Assembly (NCBI GenBank): GCA_019237115.1
Contig: JAFAHS010000515.1
Span: 1-45,076 of the forward strand
DNA: 45,076 bases
Source: Deltaproteobacteria bacterium
GTDB taxonomy: Bacteria > Desulfobacterota > Binatia > Binatales > Binataceae
Direction of reading: 5' to 3'
A program made the translations under genes and the position numbers. The notes under the pieces were generated by a model. That model was not told where the DNA came from, made no database searches, and saw nothing but the letters and a program-made list of their open reading frames with translations. Below, piece by piece: positions 8,548 to 17,687 of this stretch. Each line of letters begins with the position of its first letter. Position 1 is the stretch's first letter.

Positions 8548-11500
8548 TCAGCCCAGCTCGGCCAGCAGCGACTTCGCATCTTTAAGATCCGGGGTGTCGA
8601 AGCCCTCGGTGAAACCTGAGTAAAGCGCCGAGAGCAGCTCGCGCGCCTGGATGCTGTCTCCGCGTTTTCTCAAGGTCTTGGCGAGGCTCATCGCGGCGCG
8701 CAGCTCCCAGGCCTTGGCTCCGATCCTCTGAGCCACTTCGATTGCCTCGCGGAAGTCGCGTTCCGCTTGTTGCGCATGACCGAGTCTTGAGTGCAACTCC
8801 CCGCGCAGCCGGATGGTGTCCGGCCTCCAGGAAAGTTCCGCAGGATTCACCTGCAGAGCCTTCTCGATCGTCGCAAGCGCCTCAGGCACCTTGCCGTCGA
8901 GCCACTGCGATGCCCCTATCCAGCTCAGATAGAGCGTCATCATGATTCCGGTGCCGGTTTCGGTCAGGTCCCGCAAGCCGGCCTCAACTTTCTGCATCCC
9001 CTCGGCCGGATTGCCGAGCGCAGCCTCGGCAAGGCCCAGAAAGATTCGAGCCCCCGAACCATACTGCCGATATCCATGCTCGTCCGCGAGGGCCACGGCC
9101 GCGCTGGCCGATGTCTTCGCATCGCCGAATTCTCTCATGAAAAGCTGCAAGGCTGCGCCAAGGTACTGCGCGTAGGCCAGCTCGAAAGGACTCTTGAGAG
9201 CGACCGCGCCCGCGATCGCCTGACGCATTCGATCGCGGGCGATGTCCGCATTTCCCAACATCCACGCCACGTGACCGGCGACGCCAAACGAGCCCATTAC
9301 CGAGGGAACTTCACGGGCCGAGACTTCGAACAGGGGGGCGCCGGACCGGAAATGTTTTTCCGCCCCGCTCAGATCGCCCCGACAGTAGCAGGCCGTGACC
9401 TGGCAGGCGTAGGCCGAACCCAAAACCGCGGCACTTCCGTCGCGCTCGGCGAGTTCGAGTATCCGATCCGCTACGGCGCTTGCCGCCGGCAAGTCTCCCT
9501 TGGTAATGGCGGTCGCGAACGAGCCGGTCATCTGCAGGACCAGCTGTGCGAGATCGCCGCTCTTTTCCGCCAGCGCACACGCGCGCTCGGCTGCGCCTGC
9601 CGCTTCCGGGGCCGCCCATCCCTGGGTGACCTGGAGCACCTGCGCGAAGCGGTTCATCAGTGCCCACTCGCGTCCGTCACGCTCGGGTGATTCCGGAAGC
9701 GTTTTGAGGATGCCGAGCGCCTGCCGGTATGCATTCTCCGCTTCTTTGAACGCGCGACGCTCGAACACGGTATCGGCGGCTTTACGCCACGCGGCGATCG
9801 CCGGTTCCGTCTCCCCCGCGCGGCCCCAGTGTCCGGCGATGACCTCCGGATGCTCTTCGGCCAGCGCTGCGAACTTTCCGGTCATCTCTTCGGCGACCCG
9901 ACGATGCAGCTCTTTGCGCCGGGTCTTGAGCAGCGCCTCGTAGGCCGCGTCCTGAATCAGAGCATGCTTGAACTGGTAGCTTGCCTCCGGCGCGATGCCT
10001 CGTGCGTAGATGAGTTCCGCATCGGCGAGCTTCTCCAGGGCGGTTTGCAATTCGCCCTCGGGTATCGCGGAGACCGCCTGCAGCAATTCAAAGGAAAAAT
10101 CGCGGCCGATGACCGACGCCACCTGTGCCACTTCCTTGGCCGGTCCGAGCCGGTCCAGGCGTGCCGCGAGCGAATCGCGCAAGGTAGCGGGAATCTCGTG
10201 AGCCACCGAACGACCGTCGCCGTCGAGGATGAGGCGGGTCAGCTCTTCCGCAAACAGCGGTACTCCGTCGGTACGTTTCACAACCGCGTCGATCAGGTCC
10301 TGGGCCAGGGCAGCGCGAGCGACCACCCCCGTCACCATCTCCCGCGTATGGCGATCGTTGAGACGACTGAGAGTGACTCGCGCGTGATAGGCCCGCATCG
10401 GCCACGGTGGGTGAAACTCGGGACGGGCGGTGTAGAGCAGCATCAGCGGCGCAGTCGCCGCCTGCTCGACCAGCGTCTGCGTTAGTTCGAGCGTCGAGGG
10501 ATCGACCCAGTGCAAGTCCTCCATCGCGATCACGACGGGCTGAAGTCGTGCCGTGTTTAGCACCCACGAGGTGAGGTTCACGAGCAGCCGCTTGCGCCGC
10601 TGGTCGGGGTCCAGCGCGAGGGGCGGGTACTTATCCGGTATCGGAAGGTTGAGCATTTCAGCGATGAGCGGAATCGCCTCCTCCGGCCTCAGCCCCGCGA
10701 GTTTCTCGAGCTGGGCGAATCGTTCTTCGGGACTTTCGTCGCCACGCCAACCGAGCCCCTGGCTGAGTATCTGAGTCACGGCGTGAAATGGCGTTCCCTG
10801 GAAGAGTTGCTCGCCAGCACATTCGATCCAGAGCTGGGGCTGGTCCGCGATGCGCCCCCGAAATTCCTCGACCAGGCGCGATTTTCCGATTCCCGGCTCG
10901 CCCATGACCAGCACCAGCTGTCCTTCACCCTCGCGGGCCCGCTCCCATCGGTTGACCAGCAAACGCACTTCCTCCGCCCGTCCAACGAAGGGGGTCAAGC
11001 CGCGGACCGCCGCGCCGTGCGTACGCCGGCGAGCGACCGCCGGCCGCATGACCTTGTAGAGGTGGAGTGGATGCTTGACGTCTTTGAGCTGCTGCACCCC
11101 ACGATCCTCGAGAACGAATCGTCCCGGCACGAGCTCCTGCACAGCTGCGGTAATCAACACCGAATCGGGTTCCGCGGCCGACTGCACGCGCGAGGCAACG
11201 CTGGGTGCATCACCGAACACACTGGCTTCCGCCCCGCCCGCGTGGCCCATCAGTACCGAGCCGGTTTCAATGCCGACACGAACCGACAGCCGCAGTTGGT
11301 GCTCACGAGCAAGGCGTCCGCTAAGTGCCGCGACCTCTTCAATGATTGCCAGCCCGGCGCGAACCGCGCGTTCAGCATCGTCTTCATGTGCTTCGGGCCA
11401 GCCGAAGTAAACCATCAGAGCGTCGCCCAGATGTTTAGCGACGTGACCGCCAAAGCGGATAACCGCGGCTGCCGCGCCGCGCTGATAGGAGGCGGCGAAT

Positions 11501-11835
11501 TCGCGCCAGTCTTCGAGATCGAGGTGCGACGAGATCTCGGTCGAGTTGACCAAGTCGCAATAGAGAACCGTCAGGTGGCGCCGCTCACCCTCGCTTGCCA
11601 CAGAGGTAGGGGCTGGCGCGACCGGGGTCTGAATCGCACCGGAACTGCCGGGCGCGGCGGGCGGCTCTGCTCCGCCGCCATTGGCAGAGAGTTTGGCGCC
11701 GCAGTTGCCGCAGAATTTCTTGCCGAGTGGACTGTCGGCGCCACACGCCGGACAGCGGGCGCCAAGCGCCGCGCCGCAATCGGCACAAAACTTCTTGCCT
11801 TCCGGGTTTTCTGCATTGCACTTCGAACAGCGCAT
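8548..11835 (-). CDS. Zinc-ribbon / class III nucleotide cyclase / AAA ATPase / TPR regulator
   Basis: A 1095-residue multidomain signalling protein. Residues 3-48 hold two CxxC...CxxC zinc ribbons (CSKCN, CADCG, CPACG, CGNCG). About residues 85-260 form a class III adenylate/guanylate cyclase domain with the metal Asp in VLYCDLVNST and the Lys/Asp of KHLGDALMVYFG. About 280-560 is an STAND/AAA-type ATPase with Walker A GEPGIGKSR and Walker B-like VVIAMEDLHW. The remaining ~500 residues are helical TPR-like repeats ending TPDLKDAKSLLAELG. This architecture is common in soil bacteria and senses unknown ligands through the repeats. Oddly, the transition-state Asn of the usual GDAPNVAxR motif is Ser here (GDAPSVASR), though the Arg remains; cyclase activity may be lost. 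The first ATG opens directly into the zinc ribbon. A decayed paralogue lies directly upstream at 12119-12885. Confidence 0.9.
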   Translation of the reverse strand: MRCSKCNAENPEGKKFCADCGAALGARCPACGADSPLGKKFCGNCGAKLSANGGGAEPPAAPGSSGAIQTPVAPAPTSVASEGERRHLTVLYCDLVNSTEISSHLDLEDWREFAASYQRGAAAAVIRFGGHVAKHLGDALMVYFGWPEAHEDDAERAVRAGLAIIEEVAALSGRLAREHQLRLSVRVGIETGSVLMGHAGGAEASVFGDAPSVASRVQSAAEPDSVLITAAVQELVPGRFVLEDRGVQQLKDVKHPLHLYKVMRPAVARRRTHGAAVRGLTPFVGRAEEVRLLVNRWERAREGEGQLVLVMGEPGIGKSRLVEEFRGRIADQPQLWIECAGEQLFQGTPFHAVTQILSQGLGWRGDESPEERFAQLEKLAGLRPEEAIPLIAEMLNLPIPDKYPPLALDPDQRRKRLLVNLTSWVLNTARLQPVVIAMEDLHWVDPSTLELTQTLVEQAATAPLMLLYTARPEFHPPWPMRAYHARVTLSRLNDRHTREMVTGVVARAALAQDLIDAVVKRTDGVPLFAEELTRLILDGDGRSVAHEIPATLRDSLAARLDRLGPAKEVAQVASVIGRDFSFELLQAVSAIPEGELQTALEKLADAELIYARGIAPEASYQFKHALIQDAAYEALLKTRRKELHRRVAEEMTGKFAALAEEHPEVIAGHWGRAGETEPAIAAWRKAADTVFERRAFKEAENAYRQALGILKTLPESPERDGREWALMNRFAQVLQVTQGWAAPEAAGAAERACALAEKSGDLAQLVLQMTGSFATAITKGDLPAASAVADRILELAERDGSAAVLGSAYACQVTACYCRGDLSGAEKHFRSGAPLFEVSAREVPSVMGSFGVAGHVAWMLGNADIARDRMRQAIAGAVALKSPFELAYAQYLGAALQLFMREFGDAKTSASAAVALADEHGYRQYGSGARIFLGLAEAALGNPAEGMQKVEAGLRDLTETGTGIMMTLYLSWIGASQWLDGKVPEALATIEKALQVNPAELSWRPDTIRLRGELHSRLGHAQQAERDFREAIEVAQRIGAKAWELRAAMSLAKTLRKRGDSIQARELLSALYSGFTEGFDTPDLKDAKSLLAELG

Positions 11836-11955
11836 AGGTTCCCCGCTTGGCCTGCTAACCTCCAGAGTCTAACCGACGTTTGCGGACCGATTGCCCCCAC
11901 TTGCGTGCTGAATTTCACAGGCCATTCAGCGTCTAATGTGGATGCGACTCGGTCG

Positions 11956-12015
11956 GGCGAAGCGCCAATCAAGAATCAACTATCAGGCGAAGCGCCAATC
12001 AAAAACTAACTATGC
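11956..12015. repeat. Tandem duplication, two 30-base units
   Basis: Two head-to-tail 30-base units start with ggcgaagcgccaatcaa at 11956 and 11986. The second differs at only a few positions near its end. They lie about 120 bases upstream of the cyclase/ATPase start, in a non-coding stretch that could be its control region, or the scar of the rearrangement that killed the neighbouring paralogue. No further copies were seen in the window. Confidence 0.8.
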
Positions 12016-12118
12016 AGACGCTTGAGGGTCCGCGTAAATACGACTTTGGTCTCAGGGCCGAGCCGCAGCCCGGATTTAAACTGCTGATCACACGCGCCCC
12101 GCAGATTGAACGGTTTCT

Positions 12119-12885
12119 TTAGCTGTGAGGCGGTATGGCACCATTTGGCTCTGCGAGCAGCGCCCTGGCTTCCTTGACGTCGGGGGTGCCGGCCGCCAAC
12201 TCGAATGCAACCAGGAAGTTGCGGTTGGTTTTGAGGAAGTACTGGTTGTCGTCTCTCCGGTAGGGCTCCGCCCGCGCTTCTCGATCGCCAAATTTAACGC
12301 AAGAGGGGTAAACGAAACGACACATTCCGATAGCGGTAACCACAATGGTCGAAGACCGAATAGCACTAATTTTGGAGAATATTAAAGTGTGGCTGGACCG
12401 CCTCCTGTTCTACATCGCCTAAGGCTTCGGTGCTGGTTTCGTTATCGGGTTCCTCGTTCCATGGATGCTGCTGACGGGGAAATGACATTCTTGCGCGGGC
12501 GCCAGCGCCGCTTTGGTGATTTCCACCGCAGCCCCGCGCGCCTCAACGATGTTACCACGCACCGCCAGCATCCGGGCCGGGCTCGTTGATGGGCAACGCC
12601 CATGTCGATCTCGGCTGGTCTCGGTTGATTAAGCTTGAGCAGCAATTCCCAGCGCAGGGGCAGAATCTGAGGGCGGAAGAGGATTTCCTGCGGGTTCACC
12701 TGGAGAGTGTCCCGGGCCGTACTGACGGCTTCAGCGATTGCACCATCGAGAGACTGCGCTTCCGCCAGCAAAGTGAGGAGAGCAGTGAGCCCCAGTCGGG
12801 AAGCAACCCTCCTCCCTATACCCGCCAAGCCCTTTCGGATTGTGCCACGCCTGCTCGGGTGCCGCCGCGCTTCGCTCGCGCCCAA
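12119..12885 (-). pseudogene. Decayed paralogue of the cyclase/ATPase/TPR protein (C-terminal remnant)
   Basis: Minus-strand fragments resemble the TPR C-terminus of the gene at 8548-11835. The piece near 12640-12850 contains LGLTALLTLLAEAQ and TLQVNPQEILFRPQILPLRWELL, which aligns with ALQVNPAELSWRPDTIRLRGEL in the intact protein. The piece ending at 12119 contains ELAAGTPDVKEARALLAE, matching EGFDTPDLKDAKSLLAE at the very C-terminus. The two pieces are in different frames with stops between, and no cyclase or ATPase portion remains. This is a remnant of a tandem paralogue or of a related SARP/LuxR-type TPR regulator. The assignment rests on by-eye alignment; exact ends are uncertain. Confidence 0.5.
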
Positions 12886-13255
12886 CCAGTCATGATGTGG
12901 GCAAGGTTCGAGGCGGAGCTGGTTGGTCCGGGTTGGTTTCGATCGCGCCGCAGGTGGCGAAGTCCACAGACCAGAGAATTTTTTGCTGATGCGGCATCTG
13001 CTGCTTTACCAATTCGGCACACAACACCACCAACGATCGCGAACGGTGCTCCCAAGACTAGAAGTCAAAATTGTCGCACCTACAGCCGTCGACGAGTGCG
13101 ATTCGCCGTCGGCATTCCACGCCAATGGGACTTGGCAAAACCTTGTTTTTTCGAGTCTGTGCGATTTCGAGACGGGGCACGCTGATGACTAGCAATTGGG
13201 CGGTGGTGCGTATAGCAAGCGTGATGTAGTGTCGCTGACGCTCAGGAGAAGACCA
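12886..13255. other. Intergenic, no gene recognised; upstream region of the DUF3300 gene
   Basis: No convincing protein was seen on either strand. It may contain more of the decayed TPR gene, but no alignable segment was found. The right end carries a CAGGAGAAG ribosome-binding site (13243-13250) for the DUF3300 gene, and its promoter presumably lies here. Confidence 0.35.
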
Positions 13256-14764
13256 ATGCGCTGCTCGATCGAGAAGCTACGATACAGAGTGCTTTCCGTG
13301 GCGCTTGCCACGGCGGTTCTCATTTCCACTTGTCCGCTTGCGGGACGTGCACACGGTGAGGAGTCTACTGCGACTTCAAAGCCCGAGTCGCAAAGCGCAG
13401 CCGCCACCAAAGGCACGAAGGGAGAGACGGCTGCCCCTTCACCCGGGCCGGCGCCCGGTGAAGCTACGCCGGAGGAATTGGAGGAGCTGGTTTCACCAAT
13501 TGCTCTTTACCCAGACCTGCTGGTGGCGCGCATTCTCGTAGCGTCCACTTTCCCCACTCAGATTGTGGAAGCCTATCGATGGCTCGAACAAAACCCGAAC
13601 CTCAAGGGCGATCAGTTCGCTAACGCGGCAAACGAGCAACCGTGGGACCCCAGCGTCAGGTCACTCTCTCAGTTCCGCGACGTGATCAAAACGATGAACG
13701 ACAGTCTGGCGTGGACCTCCGAATTGGGAGAGGCGTACTACAACCAGCCTGATGACGTCATGGACGCCATTCAGCGGCTTCGCAACCGGGCGGTGAAGGC
13801 GGGGACGTTGAAGGACACCCCACAGCAGAAGGTCGAAACGAAAGCTGCGGCTCCTGAAGCAGCAGAGGCCGGCGCTCCGGAGGGCGCCACACAGCAGCAA
13901 ACGGTGGTCATTGAGCCAGCGCAGCAGAACACGGTGTACGTTCCTCAATACGACCCGGCGACCGCCTACGGCGCGCCGGTCGCGGCGCCCGCGGGCTACG
14001 CCGCCCCCGCTGGCTATACCGGCACCGAGATGCTGACCACGGGTCTTCTGTCCTTCGGCGCTGGAATGGGGCTCATGGCCCTGATCAACGAAGGCGACGA
14101 CGATTGGGATTGCGGCTGGGACGGAGGCGGAGGAGGAAATACTGTCAACTACAACAAAAACGTTTACGCCAATCGTGGCAACAACTACGCCAAGGGTAAA
14201 TCACAGGCGCGCCAGACCTCTCGACAGACTCGCCGCGACACTCGCCAGACCGGGCGCAACCCTGCAGCGACTCCATATGCCGGCGCGCGTCGCGGGGCCG
14301 GTGCCGGAGGGCCCACCGCGCGACCATACAACGCCGCCAGCGCGAGGCCGTATCGGGCCGGAGGGGCCGGTGGGGCCAAACCGACATTTCCCAAGGCTAG
14401 TACGCTGCCTGCAAACGCGGGTTTGGGAGGGGCGTCTGCTGCAGGGCGGGGCGCGGGGCCCGGAGGGCGCGCGCAAGCTGGCGCTTTAGGTCAGCGACAG
14501 AACCGCGCCCAGCAGCAGCGCGGCTACGGGGCTAAGACTCCGAATCGAAGCACACAGGGAGGCCGCACCGGCGCCTTCGGGGGTTATCAAGCGGGAGGAC
14601 GTGCACAGACGGCTGGCAATCGAGGACGATCAAGTCTTGGCGGACGCGGAGGGGGCGGGGGTTTCGGTGGTCGGGGCGGCGGCGGTGGCGGCCGGCGAGG
14701 TGGTGGCGGCGGTGGTGGTGGCAGGCGCGGTGGCGGCGGCGGTGGTGGTCGAGGCCGGCGCTAG
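13256..14764 (+). CDS. DUF3300 secreted protein with Gly/Arg-rich tail
   Basis: A 502-residue exported protein. I start it at ATG 13256 (MRCSIEKLRYRVLSV) because CAGGAGAAG lies directly upstream and a signal peptide follows (hydrophobic VLSVALATAVLISTCPLAG, cleavage near GRAHG); the open frame 20 codons earlier is not needed. Residues about 75-190 are the DUF3300 core: ELVSPIALYPDLLVARILVAS, EAYRWLEQNP and PWDPSVRSLSQFRDVI. Then come a VVIEPAQQNTVYVPQYDP strand, a hydrophobic glycine-rich segment (LLSFGAGMGLMALI), and a low-complexity tail of Gln/Arg then Gly/Arg repeats to the end. Function is unknown. DUF3300 is repeatedly found next to DUF2950, as here with the gene starting 22 bases later, so the two probably act together in the periplasm or envelope. 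The RGG-like tail may bind nucleic acid or polyanions (speculative). Confidence 0.88.
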   Translation: MRCSIEKLRYRVLSVALATAVLISTCPLAGRAHGEESTATSKPESQSAAATKGTKGETAAPSPGPAPGEATPEELEELVSPIALYPDLLVARILVASTFPTQIVEAYRWLEQNPNLKGDQFANAANEQPWDPSVRSLSQFRDVIKTMNDSLAWTSELGEAYYNQPDDVMDAIQRLRNRAVKAGTLKDTPQQKVETKAAAPEAAEAGAPEGATQQQTVVIEPAQQNTVYVPQYDPATAYGAPVAAPAGYAAPAGYTGTEMLTTGLLSFGAGMGLMALINEGDDDWDCGWDGGGGGNTVNYNKNVYANRGNNYAKGKSQARQTSRQTRRDTRQTGRNPAATPYAGARRGAGAGGPTARPYNAASARPYRAGGAGGAKPTFPKASTLPANAGLGGASAAGRGAGPGGRAQAGALGQRQNRAQQQRGYGAKTPNRSTQGGRTGAFGGYQAGGRAQTAGNRGRSSLGGRGGGGGFGGRGGGGGGRRGGGGGGGGRRGGGGGGGRGRR

Positions 14765-14785
14765 GGAGGAGGTTGGTCACCTATC

Positions 14786-15814
14786 ATGAAAATCCACAAA
14801 CGCAATTCCTCTCGTCTGGAATCGAGGGAAATTCCGATGCGATTGACTGTTGGAGGGATCCTCACACGGGTCGGCAAACTTGCGGTTCTGATGTTTGCAA
14901 TGTCGTCCATCTCGTTACATGCAGTGTCTTTTGCAGCGACACCGACAAAAGAATCGGAGCCGCGAATATTCAGGTCACCCGCCTCCGCCGCGGCCGCGCT
15001 GGTCGAAGCTGCCAGGGCAGATGATTTGAAGGAGATGACGGCGATTCTCGGCTCCGACGCCAAGGAAATAGTCTCCAGCGGAGATCCGGTCGCCGACAAC
15101 AATGCGCGCGAGGATTTCACCCGGCGCTACGATCAAATGCATCGGCTCGCTTATGACGACCAGGGCAGGGCGATATTATACATCGGCGCCGAGAACTGGC
15201 CGTTCCCGATTCCTCTCGTGAAGCGTGGCGACGGGTGGGCCTTTGACTCCGCGGCGGGCGAAGCGGAGATGCTTTATCAACGCGTGGGCAAAAACGAATT
15301 GTTCACCATTGATGTTCTTGAACAACTCGCCGATGCCCAGCAGGAGTACGCTGACAGACGGCGCGAAGGTTCGGGGGAAGCGCAGTACGCACAAACGATC
15401 TTCAGCTCTCCAGGCAAGAAGGACGGTTTGTATTGGCCCACCAAGGAAGGCGAGCCCGAAAGCCCGATCGGCCCGCTGATAGCCGATGCTACGGCCGCAG
15501 GATATCATCGTGAGCCGGGCGGAAAACCTCTGCCCTTCCATGGTTACTATTACAAGGTGCTGACCGGGCAAGGCGCCGACGCTCCGGGCGGCGCATCGGA
15601 TTACATCGTCGACGGAAAAATGACGGGTGGCTTTGCGTTCCTCGCGTACCCCGCGGACTATCGTGCGTCGGGAGTGATGACGTTCATGATCGATAAGGCC
15701 GGCGTCGTGGTCGAGAAGGACTTGGGTCCCGATACGGAGAAGATCGCGCCCACCATTACCACTTTCAATCCGGATTCGAGTTGGTTCGAGCTGCAAGAGG
15801 AGGAGGAGGACTAG
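14786..15814 (+). CDS. DUF2950 secreted protein
   Basis: An exported protein of 342 residues from ATG 14786, or 325 from ATG 14837 (MRLTVGGILTRVGKL). The later start has GAGGG about nine bases upstream and gives a more normal signal peptide (LAVLMFAMSSISLHAVSFAA); the earlier one has GGAGGAGG at a longer spacing. The mature part shows the DUF2950 pattern: SPASAAAALVEAARADDLKEM, AILYIGAENWPFPIPLVK, DGLYWPTKEGEPESPIGPL, FHGYYYKVLTGQG and GGFAFLAYPADYRASGVMTF. It ends in an acidic run. The domain's biochemical role is not known. It is co-directional with the DUF3300 gene 22 bases away, a conserved pairing in proteobacteria and acidobacteria, so a two-gene operon is likely. No enzymatic motif is visible. 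Confidence 0.88.
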   Translation: MKIHKRNSSRLESREIPMRLTVGGILTRVGKLAVLMFAMSSISLHAVSFAATPTKESEPRIFRSPASAAAALVEAARADDLKEMTAILGSDAKEIVSSGDPVADNNAREDFTRRYDQMHRLAYDDQGRAILYIGAENWPFPIPLVKRGDGWAFDSAAGEAEMLYQRVGKNELFTIDVLEQLADAQQEYADRRREGSGEAQYAQTIFSSPGKKDGLYWPTKEGEPESPIGPLIADATAAGYHREPGGKPLPFHGYYYKVLTGQGADAPGGASDYIVDGKMTGGFAFLAYPADYRASGVMTFMIDKAGVVVEKDLGPDTEKIAPTITTFNPDSSWFELQEEEED

Positions 15815-16056
15815 GAACAAGCAGGTCGCGGCCAGTTCGATAGGGTGCGATCAAAGGTACTCACTGGCGCGAGCCGAGCGACTATTTCGGGAACTTCATC
15901 GCCCTTTAAAAGAAATCCTGGAAGCTTGCGGCATCGGGGAGAGGGCGGCTGGACTTTAGCGAGAACCCGAAGGCGCGAAACTCCGCAGCCCATCCGCGGG
16001 GCTTTGCGGTTCACGGTGGACTGTAGCGGGCAACTCAGGATGTCTGGTCATCCGCC

Positions 16057-16383
16057 TCATTCATTCAGCGCAAACTGCACGGCGCTTCGTACCGAAGGAT
16101 GGAAATTTTCTGCACCAATGCGTTCCCACGAACCTGCGCGGACCAGGTGTTCGCGCAACTCGGCCTTCGCGCGCGCCACTACGAAGCCAATCCCCTTCGC
16201 GGATAGCTCGGAGCGAACCTCCTCCAGCGCATCGAGTCCGGTGATGTCAATCACGCTGATGGCTTCCATGTCAAAAATGAAGCGTCGCACCGGCTGAGCG
16301 GTCTTCGCGACCGCCTGTCGAACGCGCTGCTTGAAGTAGTCGGCGTTGAAGAACAGCAGAGCAGCATCGAATCGATAGATCAA
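16057..16383 (-). CDS. STAS domain, detached C-terminus of the SulP transporter
   Basis: A 108-residue STAS domain whose open frame begins at a TTG (LIYRFDAALLFFNADYFKQRV) and overlaps the stop of the SulP gene by 4 bases. It shows the RRFIFDMEAISVIDITGLDAL core with the conserved D-x-T/S-G loop. Read upstream in the same frame the sequence gives EYAGAQTIPGVLIYRFDA, the ordinary linker between the SulP membrane domain and its STAS domain. The expected continuation is therefore interrupted by a single missing base around 16416 (a GG that reads as G), not by a designed gene boundary. As written it would be a separate cytoplasmic polypeptide; more likely it is the C-terminus of a 543-residue transporter. 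STAS domains modulate transport. Confidence 0.85.
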   Translation of the reverse strand: MIYRFDAALLFFNADYFKQRVRQAVAKTAQPVRRFIFDMEAISVIDITGLDALEEVRSELSAKGIGFVVARAKAELREHLVRAGSWERIGAENFHPSVRSAVQFALNE

Positions 16384-17687
16384 AACCCCGGGAATGGTTT
16401 GTGCGCCGGCGTATTCACTATGTCGGTAAAGCCATCCACACCCGGCACCTGCCCGAGTATCGCGTCGTACGGGCTGGACGCGCGGACCAGCAGCAAGGCG
16501 ACGCTGAGCGCTATTGCCAGCGCTATTCCGGGCAGCACTCCAATCGTTGCGACGCCCAACGTCGCAATTGCGGAGAGAATGAATTCCGCCCGACTAATTC
16601 CCCAGATCCTGCGGAGAGTCTGAAAGTCGAAAAGCGAGAACCCGGCCAGCACCAGCACCGCGCCAAGCGAAGCGTTGGGAACGTACGCGAGCGGTGCGGT
16701 AAACGCGCCAAGAACCAATGCCATTACGATGGCCGCCGCTAAACCGCTCGTCTGGGATCGACCTCCGGTAAGATCGTTAATCGCGGTACGCGAATCCGCG
16801 CCCGCGATCGGGAAGCCGCTGGAGAGTCCGGACGCAATATTCGCTATGCCCAGTGCGATGAATTCGCGATCCGCCTGCACCTCGTATCCGTTGCGCACCG
16901 CAAAGCTCTTTGCCGTTATCATCGAGCTGCAGAAGCAAATCAAAGCGATGCCCACTGCGTCGGGTAGCAACCGAGCAACGTCTGAAATGAAATCGGCGTG
17001 GAAGCGGGGCAGGGGAAAGCCCGCGGGAACCGCGCCCATCGTCGAGACCGGCCACTTTTCCGAGTTCAGCAGCATCATCATTGCGATTCCGCCGCATACC
17101 CCAACCGGCGGCCCCGGCACGCGTGGTGCCAGGCGTCCAAACAGGTAGATCAGTACCAGCGTAAGGGTGCCTACGATCAAAGTGGGAAAATGCGTTTGCC
17201 CGATCTTCGAAACAAAATCGGCAATTCGCAGGAAGAACCCGGTATCGGTGCGCACGTGGAGTCCAAACAGCTTACCCAGTTGACCGCTGATAATGACGAG
17301 CCCCATGCCATTTAGAAAGCCGACCAGAATCGGACGCGATAGAAAGTTGGCCAATCCGCCCAGGCGCAGCAGGCCGCCGACCACGCAGAGAGAGCCAACC
17401 ACGACCGACAACGTGATGGAGAGCTCGATGTGGCGAAGTGGATTGCCCATCGCCACCGGCGCGAGCGACGCAGCGACCAGAGCGCAGGTGGCTGCGTCGG
17501 GACCCACAATCAACTGAGGCGAGGACCCGAACAGCGCGTATGCGACCAGTGGGAGAATACTGGCGTAGAGTCCCACGACCGGAGGAAAACCGGCTAATTC
17601 GGCATAGGCAAGCGCAGTGGGGATCTCAACCGCGGCTATTGCCAGGCCGGCGAGCAGGTCCGTGCTTTTGAGGGAACGTGGCAGCAA
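16380..17687 (-). CDS. SulP-family anion transporter, membrane domain (frameshifted from its STAS domain)
   Basis: A 435-residue polytopic membrane protein beginning at TTG 17687 with GGGAGAG upstream. Sulphate-permease features are visible: DLLAGLAIAAVEIPTALAYAELAGFPPVVGLYASILPL at the start, the SSPQLIVGPDAATCALVAA segment, multiple hydrophobic helices, and the loop GIANIASGLSSGFPIAGADSRTAIN that is highly conserved near the anion site. SulP transporters move sulphate, bicarbonate or related anions across the inner membrane. The usual C-terminal STAS domain lies in another frame immediately downstream (16057-16383); see that entry. The family length of about 550 residues is restored when the missing base is added, so this gene is probably functional in the organism. 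Substrate is undetermined. Confidence 0.88.
   Translation of the reverse strand: MLPRSLKSTDLLAGLAIAAVEIPTALAYAELAGFPPVVGLYASILPLVAYALFGSSPQLIVGPDAATCALVAASLAPVAMGNPLRHIELSITLSVVVGSLCVVGGLLRLGGLANFLSRPILVGFLNGMGLVIISGQLGKLFGLHVRTDTGFFLRIADFVSKIGQTHFPTLIVGTLTLVLIYLFGRLAPRVPGPPVGVCGGIAMMMLLNSEKWPVSTMGAVPAGFPLPRFHADFISDVARLLPDAVGIALICFCSSMITAKSFAVRNGYEVQADREFIALGIANIASGLSSGFPIAGADSRTAINDLTGGRSQTSGLAAAIVMALVLGAFTAPLAYVPNASLGAVLVLAGFSLFDFQTLRRIWGISRAEFILSAIATLGVATIGVLPGIALAIALSVALLLVRASSPYDAILGQVPGVDGFTDIVNTPAHKPFPGF

Noticed and set aside
7555..8619. Plus-strand open frame opposite the DUF4239 gene
   Set aside because: Antisense of a recognised membrane protein; product lacks hydrophobic or domain patterns.
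10783..12009. Plus-strand open frame of about 400 codons opposite the cyclase/ATPase start
   Set aside because: Antisense shadow of the regulator gene; no ribosome-binding site and no protein-like composition.
16380..16383. A natural two-gene SulP/STAS operon with a 4-base overlap
   Set aside because: The linker sequence of a single-chain SulP continues upstream in the STAS frame, so a missing base explains the split better.
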